From Anaeromyxobacter diazotrophicus (GTDB taxonomy: Bacteria > Myxococcota > Myxococcia > Myxococcales > Anaeromyxobacteraceae), in assembly GCF_013340205.1 (NCBI RefSeq), contig NZ_BJTG01000001.1, forward strand, positions 310,001 to 374,000: a DNA stretch of 64,000 nucleotides, given 5' to 3'. Below the pieces are notes generated by a model. The model had not been told where the DNA came from. It ran no database searches and saw only the letters and a program-made list of their open reading frames with translations. Positions 39,509 to 46,451 of this stretch are shown piece by piece (the stretch's first letter is position 1; every line of letters starts with the position of its first letter). A program made the translations under genes and the position numbers.

Positions 39509-39826
39509 GCCGATCTCGCGGACGGCGCCGCGGACGTGGGGGCGGCGCCTCGCCGGCGGCGCTCGCCGGACGGTGCCGCCTGGCTCGACGAGGCGGCGAC
39601 CGCTGGACGGCCACGCACCTCTCGGCCGGCTGTGACGTGCCTAGGCCGACTTGTGGCGAATCATGAGGCGCAGCGGGGAGAGGGGCCTCTCGGCGGCGCT
39701 CGCCTCCGCGGACGCCCCTCGGACCACGCGTTCGGTCGCCGGACCCGCCCGTCCCATCGCTCCTCGAGTAGACGCACGTTTTCCACGCCCGAAGCCTGGC
39801 ACGTTCCGTGAAGCAGCGCCTCCCCG
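39509..39826. other. Intergenic stretch between the HNH module and sctQ
   Basis: 318 bases without a convincing gene. It contains the right copy of the 16-base repeat (39669-39684), a small palindrome GAGAGG-GG-CCTCTC (39678-39691), and a -24-like TGGCACG (39799-39805) without a proper -12 partner. sctQ begins at its end with a poor ribosome binding site. Confidence 0.5.
39669..39684 (+). repeat. 16-base direct repeat, right copy flanking the HNH module
   Basis: An identical copy of CGCAGCGGGGAGAGGG at 37881-37896, lying 160 bases after the HNH gene. It merges with a short palindrome to its right. Confidence 0.45.
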
Positions 39827-40801
39827 ATGCCGCTCTCCGCTCTCCCCCTCGCGACGCGCGGCGCCGCCCTGCTCTCCCCCGGGGCGCGCGCCGCCGGCGC
39901 GGAGGCGAGCCGGGCCGCGGCGGCGGCGCTCACCGCGCTCCTGGGGGCGGCGGTCGAGATCGCCGGCACCCCGCTCTCCGGCCCGGGCGCGGCGCTGACG
40001 GGGATGGCGGCGGTGGAAGTCGCGCTCGAGGGCGCCGGCGGCTGCGCCGTCCTGGAGGTCGACGCCCTGCTCCTGGCGCGCGCGCTGGAGAGGCTCGGCG
40101 GCGAACCGGTCCGCACGCCCGCCGCGCGGCGGCCGACCGGTCGGGAGCTGGCGCTCCTCGACCTCTGCACCCTGGCGGCGCTCGACGCCGTGCGCGGCGG
40201 GCCCGTCGAGGCGCTCGTCCCCCGGCTGGCGCTGGGCGGCGGCGCCGCGCCCGAGCCCGGCGCGCTGGTGGTCGCGCTCGAGCTGGGGCTCGGCGAGGAG
40301 CGCGCGCGGGGTCGCCTGCTCGTCCCGGCCGCCGCGCTGCGGGCGCTCTCGCGGCCAGGCGCGCCGACCGCCGCCGCCGCCGAGCTCCCGCTCGAGCTCG
40401 CGCTCCGGCGCGGGGCGATGTCGCTCGCGCGGGCCGACCTCGACCTGCTCGGGCCCGGCGACGTGCTCCTCCTCGATCCAGGGGAGCCGGACGAGGCGCT
40501 GGTCCTGCCGGGCGGGCTCGCGCTCCACGGCCGGCTCGAAGGCTCCCTCTTCCACGTCCAGGAGATCGCGATGACCGAGACCCAGGCCTCCTACCCGCTC
40601 ACGCTCTCCGTCGAGGTGGCGCGGGTGACCGTCACCTTCGGCGAGCTGGCGCGGCTCGAGCCGGGCGCGGTGCTGGCGCTCGACGTCCGGCGTGGCGGCG
40701 CGGTGGTCCTGCGCGCCGGCGAGCGGGCGCTGGCGCGCGGCGAGCTGGTCGACGTGGACGGGGCGCTCGGGGTGCGCGTCGTCGAGCTGGAGGGGCGGTG
40801 A
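39827..40801 (+). CDS. sctQ: Type III secretion C-ring (sorting platform) protein SctQ
   Basis: A 324-residue YscQ/SpaO/FliM-FliN-like protein forming the cytoplasmic pods. The N-terminal part is Ala/Leu-rich with acidic patches. Two SPOA-type domains follow: a degenerate one around 165-235 (LPLELALRRGAMSLARADLDLLGPGDVLLL) and a clear C-terminal one at 254-322 (YPLTLSVEVARVTVTFGELA, LEPGAVLALD, GELVDVDGALGVRVVEL). An internal start at codon 249 may yield the SPOA2 domain alone. The fliO-like gene overlaps the stop (GTGA). Confidence 0.88.
   Translation: MPLSALPLATRGAALLSPGARAAGAEASRAAAAALTALLGAAVEIAGTPLSGPGAALTGMAAVEVALEGAGGCAVLEVDALLLARALERLGGEPVRTPAARRPTGRELALLDLCTLAALDAVRGGPVEALVPRLALGGGAAPEPGALVVALELGLGEERARGRLLVPAAALRALSRPGAPTAAAAELPLELALRRGAMSLARADLDLLGPGDVLLLDPGEPDEALVLPGGLALHGRLEGSLFHVQEIAMTETQASYPLTLSVEVARVTVTFGELARLEPGAVLALDVRRGGAVVLRAGERALARGELVDVDGALGVRVVELEGR
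40571..40801 (+). CDS. Possible internal product SctQ-C
   Basis: An in-frame ATG (codon 249 of sctQ) is preceded by AGGAG at 40560-40564 with a six-base spacer, a better ribosome binding site than that of sctQ itself. The product would be 76 residues covering exactly the second SPOA domain. YscQ, SsaQ and Spa33 are known to make such internal C-terminal products, which pair with the long form in the sorting platform. That it is made here is inferred from the site. Confidence 0.6.
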   Translation: MTETQASYPLTLSVEVARVTVTFGELARLEPGAVLALDVRRGGAVVLRAGERALARGELVDVDGALGVRVVELEGR

Positions 40802-41154
40802 GGCCGTGGAGCCTGCCGGCGGCCGCGGGGCCGCGCGCCCTCGCCGTCGCGGGGGGCGGCGCGCTCGCCCTGCTGGCCGCGGCCGCGGCCGGGGAGCTCG
40901 GCCGCGGGGCGGCCCTCGCCACCGGGCTCTGCGGCCTCGCGATCGCCCTCCTCGCCTGGCGCGGCGCCGGCCAGCCCGCGGGCGCGGCGCCGGAGCTCCG
41001 CGTCGCCGAGCGCCACGCGCTCGGCCGCGACGCCGGGGTGGCGCTGCTCGCCACGGGCGAGCGCCGGCTGGTGGTCGGCTACGGCGCCGCCGGGGTGACG
41101 CTCGTCGCGGAGCTGCCCCCCGCCAGGCCCGCGGGGCCGGGAGACCGGACGTGA
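40798..41154 (+). CDS. FliO-like export-apparatus protein
   Basis: A 118-residue protein with an N-terminal membrane region (ALAVAGGGALALLAAAAAG, then ALATGLCGLAIALLAW). The cytoplasmic domain reads ELRVAERHALGRDAGVALLA, then TGERRLVVGYGAAGVTLVAE, the FliO pattern (VVERxxLGxxxxLxLVxxGxRxLLLG..GVxLL). It lies directly before sctR (fliP), the flagellar position of fliO, which assists FliP assembly. Non-flagellar systems usually lack it. The GTG start at 40798 overlaps the sctQ stop, and its own stop overlaps the sctR start. Confidence 0.7.
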   Translation: MRPWSLPAAAGPRALAVAGGGALALLAAAAAGELGRGAALATGLCGLAIALLAWRGAGQPAGAAPELRVAERHALGRDAGVALLATGERRLVVGYGAAGVTLVAELPPARPAGPGDRT

Positions 41155-41828
41155 CCCCGCTCGCGCTGGCGGCTCCGCCCGCGGGCCTGGCCGAGCGCCC
41201 GGCCGACCTGCTCGTGCTGCTCGGCGCGGCGGCGCTCGTCCCGGCGGGGCTCGTCGTCCTCACCTCGTTCCTCAAGATGGCCGTGGTCCTCTCGCTGACC
41301 CGGTCGGCGCTCGGCGCTCCGCAGATCCCGCCCTCCTCGGCGGTCACCGGCCTCGCGCTGCTGCTCACGCTGGTGGTGATGGCGCCGGTGGCCGAGGAGT
41401 CGTGGCGCCTCGCCCGGGCGGTGCCGGCGGGCGGGATCGACCGCACGCTCGAGGCCGCGGCCGCCGCGGCCGAGCCGCTGCGCGGGTTCCTCGGGCGGTT
41501 CGCGCGGCCCGACGACCGCGAGACCTTCCTCGAGCTGGCGCGGCGCGCGCGCCCGCCGGGCGGCCGCGCCGCCGTGGGCGGCACCGACTTCGCCGTGCTC
41601 GCGCCGGCGTTCGTCGTCTCCGAGCTGCGGCGCGCCTTCACCATCGGCTTCCTGGTGTTCCTCCCCTTCCTGGTGGTCGACCTGCTCGCCGCCAACGTCC
41701 TCCTCGCGCTGGGGCTGACGCAGCTCTCGCCCACGACCGTCGCGCTCCCGTTCAAGCTCCTCCTCTTCGTGGCGGTGGACGGCTGGAAGCTCGTCGCCCG
41801 CGGCCTCGTCCTCGGATACCTCGCCTGA
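41151..41828 (+). CDS. sctR: Type III export apparatus protein SctR (FliP family)
   Basis: A 225-residue membrane protein forming the pentameric core of the export gate. It has LVVLTSFLKMAVVLSLTRSA and LGAPQIPPSSAVTGLALLLT, hallmarks of FliP/YscR, then a loop with RPDDRETFLELA, FAVLAPAFVVSELRRAFTIG, FLVFLPFLVVDLLAANVLLA and LPFKLLLFVAVDGWKLVARG. The GTG overlaps the FliO-like stop as GTGA. It has no cleavable signal peptide, unlike many FliP proteins. Confidence 0.95.
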   Translation: MTPLALAAPPAGLAERPADLLVLLGAAALVPAGLVVLTSFLKMAVVLSLTRSALGAPQIPPSSAVTGLALLLTLVVMAPVAEESWRLARAVPAGGIDRTLEAAAAAAEPLRGFLGRFARPDDRETFLELARRARPPGGRAAVGGTDFAVLAPAFVVSELRRAFTIGFLVFLPFLVVDLLAANVLLALGLTQLSPTTVALPFKLLLFVAVDGWKLVARGLVLGYLA

Positions 41829-41834
41829 GGGGCC

Positions 41835-42101
41835 GTGGAATCGACGCTCCTCGCCCTGGGCCGCGAAGCCGTGCTGCTGGCGCTCCTCGTCTCGGCGCCG
41901 CCGCTGCTGGCCGCGCTGCTGGTGGGGCTCGCCACCGGCGTCCTGCAGGCCGCCACGCAGGTGCAGGACCCGGCGCTCGGCGTCGTCCCCCGGCTCGCCG
42001 CGGTGCTCGTGGCGCTGGGGGTGGCCGGGCCGTGGATCGGCGCGCGCCTGTCGCGCTTCGCGGCGGCGTGCCTCGAGCTCGTGCCCCGGGTGGCGCCGTG
42101 A
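41835..42101 (+). CDS. sctS: Type III export apparatus protein SctS (FliQ family)
   Basis: An 88-residue protein with two membrane segments. It shows the FliQ pattern: LGREAVLLALLVSAPPLLAA, then LLVGLATGVLQAATQVQDPA, then ALGVAGPWIGARLSRFA. Four copies normally wrap the SctR5-SctT core. The GTG start is six bases after the sctR stop. Confidence 0.95.
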   Translation: MESTLLALGREAVLLALLVSAPPLLAALLVGLATGVLQAATQVQDPALGVVPRLAAVLVALGVAGPWIGARLSRFAAACLELVPRVAP

Positions 42102-42889
42102 CCGCGACCCCGCTCCTCGACGCGGTGGCGCCGCTCGTGCCGGGGGCCGCCGCTGCGGCGCTGCACGGGGTCCGCCTGCTGCCGGCCGCGCTCCTCTGCC
42201 CGTTCCTGGGCGGCCCGCTCGTGCCGCCCGCCGTGCGCGGCGCGCTCGCGTTCGGCCTGGGCGCGAGCGCCTGGTCCGCCGCCGGCGGCGGCGCCTTCGC
42301 GGGCGGCGCCCGCGAGCTCCTCGCCGCCGCCGCCCGCGAGCTCGCGCTGGGCGCCGGCCTCGGATTCCTGGCGGGCCTCCCCTTCGAGGCGGCGCGCGCG
42401 GGTGGGCGGCTCGTCGACACGCTGCGCGGCGCCACCCTCGCCGAGCTGCACGTCGCGCCGCTGCGCCAGCGCGAGTCCGCCGCCGGCGACCTGCTCACCC
42501 AGTGGATGGTGGTCCTGGCCGCGGCCGCCGGCGGCGACCGCCTGGTAGTGGCGGCGCTCCTCGACAGCTTCCGCGCCGCTCCGGTGGGCGCGGGCGCGCT
42601 GCCGCCGGGGCTGCTCGAGGCGGGGCTGCGCGGGGCGGGCGAGCTCCTGGCGTGCGCGGTCGCGCTCGGCGCCCCCGCCGCGGCCGGGGTGCTGGCCGCC
42701 GACCTCGCCGTGGCCCTGGCGCTCCGCGCCGCGCCCCAGCTGGCGCTCTCGCCCGCGGCCCAGCCCGCCCGCGCCGCGCTGGGCCTCCTGCCGCTCGCGC
42801 TCGGGGCGGCCGCGCTGGCGGGCCGGCTCACCGCCGCGGTGGCGCTCGCCGCCGGGCTCCTGCGCGGCGCCGCGGCGGGGGCCCCGTGA
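42098..42889 (+). CDS. sctT: Type III export apparatus protein SctT (FliR family)
   Basis: A 263-residue polytopic protein. It has LHGVRLLPAALLCPFLGGPL, FGLGASAWSA, ARELALGAGLGFLAGLPFEA, then ARAGGRLVDTLRGATLAE, the FliR/YscT signature, and a C-terminal half rich in Ala/Leu membrane helices. The GTG overlaps the sctS stop as GTGA. It closes the SctRST gate complex. Confidence 0.94.
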   Translation: MTATPLLDAVAPLVPGAAAAALHGVRLLPAALLCPFLGGPLVPPAVRGALAFGLGASAWSAAGGGAFAGGARELLAAAARELALGAGLGFLAGLPFEAARAGGRLVDTLRGATLAELHVAPLRQRESAAGDLLTQWMVVLAAAAGGDRLVVAALLDSFRAAPVGAGALPPGLLEAGLRGAGELLACAVALGAPAAAGVLAADLAVALALRAAPQLALSPAAQPARAALGLLPLALGAAALAGRLTAAVALAAGLLRGAAAGAP

Positions 42890-43923
42890 GCGAGCGCACC
42901 GAGCAGCCGACGCCGCGGCGCCTGCGCGAGGCGCGCCGCCGCGGCGAGGTGGCGAGCTCCCGCGAGCTCACCGGCGCCGCGGCCCTCGCCGCCGGGCTGG
43001 CGGCGCTCGCGGTGACGGGCCCCGGCGCGGCGCGCGCGCTGGCGGCCCTCCTCCGGCGCGCGCTCCTGGAGGCCATCGGCCCCGCCCCGTCACCGGCGCC
43101 GGCCGCCGCCCTGCTCCGCGCCACCGCCGCGCTCGCCGCCGCGGCGCTCCCGCCGTGCGCCGCCGCGGGGGCGGGCGCGCTCCTCGCCGGCCTCGTCCAG
43201 ACGCGGGGGCTCTTCGCGCCGGAGGCGCTCCGCTTCCGGCCGGAGCGCCTCGACGTGGCGCGCGGGCTCGCCCGGCTCGCGTCCGGCGGCCGGCTCGCCG
43301 CGCTCGGCCTCGCCGCCGCCAAGGCCGCCGCCGCGCTGGCGCTGGCGGCCGGCCTGGTGCGGGCCGCGCTGCCGCAGGCGCTCGCCGCCGCGCGCCTCGC
43401 GCCCGCGCAGCTCCTGCGCCTCCTCCCGGCCCTCGCGCTGCGGGTGGCGCTCCCCGTCCTCGGGCTGCTGGTCGCGCTCGGCCTCCTCGACCTCGCCCTG
43501 GCGCGCTGGCGGCTCCACCGCAGCCTGCGCATGACCCGCGCCGAGGTGCAGCGCGAGCGGCGCGAGGACGAGGGCGACCCGCGCCTCGTCGCGGAGCGGC
43601 GGCGGCTGGCGCGGGCGGGCGGCGCCGGGCCGCTGCGCCTGGCGACCTGCCTGGTGGTGAACCCCACCCACGTGGCGGTGGCGCTGCGGCACGAGCCGCA
43701 CCGCGACGACCCGCCGTGGGTGCTGGCGAAGGGGATCGGCGCGGCCGCGGCGCGGCTGCGCACCGAGGCGCGGCGGGCGGGGGTCCCGGTGGTACGCGAC
43801 CCCGCGCTGGCGCGCGCGCTCTTCCGCCTGGCCGAGGTCGGCGACGCGATCCCGGAGGAGCTGTACGACGCCGCCGCCGCGGTCCTCGTCCACGTCCGCG
43901 CCGGCGCCCAGGAGGGCGGGTGA
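42886..43923 (+). CDS. sctU: Type III export switch protein SctU (FlhB family)
   Basis: A 345-residue protein. It starts with the conserved SERTEQPTPRRLREARRRGE, has four membrane segments, then the cytoplasmic linker (RMTRAEVQRERREDEGDPRL). The autocleavage motif Asn259-Pro-Thr-His262 (VVNPTHVAVALRH) controls the substrate-specificity switch. The C-terminal domain continues with VLAKGIGAAAARLRTEARRA and ALFRLAEVGDAIPEELYDAA. The GTG overlaps the sctT stop as GTGA. Confidence 0.96.
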   Translation: MSERTEQPTPRRLREARRRGEVASSRELTGAAALAAGLAALAVTGPGAARALAALLRRALLEAIGPAPSPAPAAALLRATAALAAAALPPCAAAGAGALLAGLVQTRGLFAPEALRFRPERLDVARGLARLASGGRLAALGLAAAKAAAALALAAGLVRAALPQALAAARLAPAQLLRLLPALALRVALPVLGLLVALGLLDLALARWRLHRSLRMTRAEVQRERREDEGDPRLVAERRRLARAGGAGPLRLATCLVVNPTHVAVALRHEPHRDDPPWVLAKGIGAAAARLRTEARRAGVPVVRDPALARALFRLAEVGDAIPEELYDAAAAVLVHVRAGAQEGG

Positions 43924-45965
43924 ACCCGCTCCACCGCCTGGCCGGCCGGCTCCGGGGCGGCGCGGACGTGGCCCTGGCGCTCCTCGCGCTCGCCACGGTG
44001 AGCCTGCTGGTGGCGCCGCTCCCGGCGTGGCTGCTCGACCTCGCCCTGGCGGCGAACCTGGCCCTCTCCGCGACCGTGCTGGTGGTGGCGCTCTCCGCGC
44101 GCGACGCGCTCGGCTTCGCGAGCTTCCCCACCCTGCTCCTCTTCACGACCCTGCTCCGGCTGGCCCTCGAGGTGAGCTCGACGCGGCTCGTGCTGGCGCG
44201 CGGCGAGGCGGGCCGGGTGGTGCAGGCGTTCGGGCGCATCGCGGTGGCGGGCGACTACGTGGTGGGGGCGGTCATCTTCGCGATCCTGACGCTGGTGCAG
44301 CTCCTCGTGGTGACGAAGGGCGGCGAGCGGGTGGCCGAGGTGGCGGCGCGCTTCACGCTCGACGCCATGCCCGGCAAGCAGCTGGCGATCGACGCGGACC
44401 TGCGGGCGGGGGCCATCGATCCGGCGGAGGCGCGCCGGCGCCGGCGGGCGCTGGAGCGCGAGGGGCAGCTCTACGGCGCGATGGACGGCGCGCTCAAGTT
44501 CGTGAAGGGGGACGCGCTGGCAGGGATCGCCGTCGTCCTCGTCAACGTCTGCGGCGGCCTCGTCGCGGGGCTCGTCCGAGGCCTGCCGCTCCGGGCGGCG
44601 GCGCAGCGGTACGCGCTGCTCGCCATCGGCGACGGGCTCGCGGCGCAGGTCCCGGCCCTGCTCGTCTCCATCGCGGCCGGGGTGGTGGTGACGCGGGTGG
44701 CCGCGGAGGAGGAGGGCGGCAGCCTGGCCCAGGACCTCGGCCGCCAGCTCTTCTCCGATCCGCGAGCGCTCGGCGCGGTGGCGGCGCTCTGCCTGGGGCT
44801 CGCGATCGTGCCGGGCCTCCCCGCGGGGCCGTTCGCGGCGCTCGCGGCCGCGGCCGCGCTGGCGGCCTTCCTCGCCGGCCGGGGCGAGCGCGGCGCCGCG
44901 CGGGCGGGCCGCGCGGGTGCGCCGAGGGGGGCGGGCTCGCTCCCGCTCGCCGCCGCCCCCGCGCAGGCCCCGTCGCCGCTCGCGCTCGAGCTGGCGGAGG
45001 ACCTCCTGCCGCTGGCGGCGAGCGCGCTCGGGCGCGAGCTCCTCCCGGCGGTGCGGCGGGAGGCCTCCGCCGACCTGGGGCTGCCGCTCCCTCCGCTCGC
45101 GCTCCGCGCCGCCCCGCTGCCACCCGGCGGCTGGCGGCTGCTCGTCGACGAGGTCCCCGCCGCGGCGGGCCGCGCGCCGGCGGGCGAGTGGCTCGCGCTC
45201 ATCGACCCCGCGGAGCTGCACGCGGTCGGCATCGGCGCCGCGCCCGAGGTGGAGCCGCTCACCGGGAGCGCGGCCGCGCTCGTGGGCGAGGCCGAGGTGG
45301 CGCGCGCGAGCGCGCTCGCGCCGCTGCGGGGGCCGGCGGAGCGGGTCGCGGCCGGCGTGGCGGCGGGCCTGCGCCGGCACGCCCACGACCTCGTCGGCGT
45401 GCAGGAGGTGCAGGCGCTGCTCGACGAGCTCGAGGCCACGCAGCCGGCGCTCGTGCGCGAGGTCGCGCGCCAGGTCCCGGCGCCGCTCCTGGCCGAGGTG
45501 CTGCGGGCCCTCCTGGAGGAGGGCGTTCCCCTGCGCCCCCTGCCGCGCATCCTGGAGGCGCTCCTCGAAGCGGGCGGCGCGCCCCGCGGCGCGGCCGCCC
45601 TGGTGGACGGCTGCCGCCGGGCGCTGCGCCGGCACCTCGCTCACCGCTACGCCGGGGCTGGGTCGCTCGAGGCGGTGCTCCTCGACCCAGCCGCCGAGGC
45701 GGCGCTGCGCGAGGCGCTGGCCGGGAGCGTGGCCGCGCTCGATCCGCGCGCCGCCGACGGGCTCCTGGACGAGCTCGCGCGGGCGCTCGCGGCGCCCGAC
45801 GCGCGGAACCCCGTGCTGCTCGCGGCCTCGGACGTGCGGCGGCCGCTCCGCCAGCTCGTGGCGGCCCGCTTCCCGAGGCTGGCGGTGCTGTCCTACGAGG
45901 AGCTTCCGGCGACCTGCCCGGTGAGGCCGGTCGGGAAGCTGGCGCTGCCCGCGGCCGAGGGCTAG
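43920..45965 (+). CDS. sctV: Type III export gate protein SctV (FlhA family)
   Basis: A 681-residue protein with an N-terminal half of about eight membrane segments. It carries the FHIPEP-family region (FASFPTLLLFTTLLRLALEV, VVTKGGERVAEVAARFTLDA, MPGKQLAIDADLRAGAIDP). The cytoplasmic domain forms the nonameric ring that receives substrate-chaperone complexes. The GTG overlaps the sctU stop (GTGA). It is the last gene of the locus. Its TAG stop and the TAG stop of the convergent IHF-like gene share the palindrome CTAG at 45962-45965. Confidence 0.96.
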   Translation: MNPLHRLAGRLRGGADVALALLALATVSLLVAPLPAWLLDLALAANLALSATVLVVALSARDALGFASFPTLLLFTTLLRLALEVSSTRLVLARGEAGRVVQAFGRIAVAGDYVVGAVIFAILTLVQLLVVTKGGERVAEVAARFTLDAMPGKQLAIDADLRAGAIDPAEARRRRRALEREGQLYGAMDGALKFVKGDALAGIAVVLVNVCGGLVAGLVRGLPLRAAAQRYALLAIGDGLAAQVPALLVSIAAGVVVTRVAAEEEGGSLAQDLGRQLFSDPRALGAVAALCLGLAIVPGLPAGPFAALAAAAALAAFLAGRGERGAARAGRAGAPRGAGSLPLAAAPAQAPSPLALELAEDLLPLAASALGRELLPAVRREASADLGLPLPPLALRAAPLPPGGWRLLVDEVPAAAGRAPAGEWLALIDPAELHAVGIGAAPEVEPLTGSAAALVGEAEVARASALAPLRGPAERVAAGVAAGLRRHAHDLVGVQEVQALLDELEATQPALVREVARQVPAPLLAEVLRALLEEGVPLRPLPRILEALLEAGGAPRGAAALVDGCRRALRRHLAHRYAGAGSLEAVLLDPAAEAALREALAGSVAALDPRAADGLLDELARALAAPDARNPVLLAASDVRRPLRQLVAARFPRLAVLSYEELPATCPVRPVGKLALPAAEG

Positions 45966-46324
45966 ACCGCGCCGCCGGCGGCGACCGGCGGGGTGCTCGC
46001 GCCGGAGTCGTCGTCCTTGTCGTCGTCGTCGACCGGGAGCGCGCCCTCGATGCGGTTCACGCGGTCGCGGAGCTCCTTGCCGGTCCGGAAGAGGATGCCC
46101 CGCTTCGGCTTCACCGGGATCACCTCGCCCGTCTTCGGGTTCCGGCCCTGGTAGCCCTCGTAGTGCTTGACGTGGAACGCGCCAAGCCCGCGGATCTCGA
46201 TGTTTTCTCCCTTGCACAGGGCCGTCTTCATCGACTCGAAGATGGTCTCGATGGTCGACTCGGCCTGCTTCTGCGTGACGCCGCGCTTCACGACGAGGAT
46301 GTTGATGAGATCCGACTTGAGCAT
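45962..46324 (-). CDS. IHF/HU-family DNA-bending protein with acidic tail
   Basis: A 120-residue protein. Residues 1-93 are a DNABII domain (MLKSDLINILVVKRG, QAESTIETIFESMKTAL, ENIEIRGLGAFHVKHYEGYQ, GRNPKTGEVIPVKPKRGILF), including the DNA-intercalating NPKTG arm. The IHF-beta-like pattern is closer than HU. The last 25 residues are an acidic, disordered tail (VDDDDKDDDSGAST) absent from most IHF. IHF-type bending commonly assists sigma-54 promoters, relevant to this window. It has its own promoter, overlapped by a long palindrome. Confidence 0.93.
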   Translation of the reverse strand: MLKSDLINILVVKRGVTQKQAESTIETIFESMKTALCKGENIEIRGLGAFHVKHYEGYQGRNPKTGEVIPVKPKRGILFRTGKELRDRVNRIEGALPVDDDDKDDDSGASTPPVAAGGAV

Positions 46325-46384
46325 CGAGGCGCTCCGGCGCGATCGGGACTGCCTCCAAACCGAGTCCCGTCCAGGTTGGGAGGA

Positions 46385-46413
46385 AGCCTAGCGGAACCCT
46401 CCGAAATCAGCAA
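46385..46413 (-). promoter_or_regulatory. Promoter of the IHF/HU-like gene
   Basis: TTGCTG (46413-46408, minus strand), 17-base spacer, TAGGCT (46390-46385). The -35 and spacer lie inside a perfect 10-bp inverted repeat (46391-46422). Confidence 0.55.
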
Positions 46414-46422
46414 GGGTTCCGC
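46391..46422. promoter_or_regulatory. 10-bp perfect inverted repeat: operator or terminator
   Basis: GCGGAACCCT (46391-46400) and AGGGTTCCGC (46413-46422) are separated by 12 bases, 29 bases after the stop of the YihY/BrkB-type gene. It covers the spacer and one base of the -35 of the IHF-like promoter. No T-tract follows, so an operator role or a weak terminator are both possible. Confidence 0.5.
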
Positions 46423-46451
46423 TGGCATGGCCAGGATGGCGCCGCAGGCGC

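Noticed and set aside
39799-39816. TGGCACG before sctQ as a second sigma-54 promoter of the type III locus
   Set aside because: The -24 half is perfect, but the bases at the -12 position read GTGA instead of TTGC, so the essential GC is missing.
37686-39826. Insertion sequence or integron in the type III locus
   Set aside because: No transposase or integrase and no terminal inverted repeats were seen; only an HNH protein and a short direct repeat.
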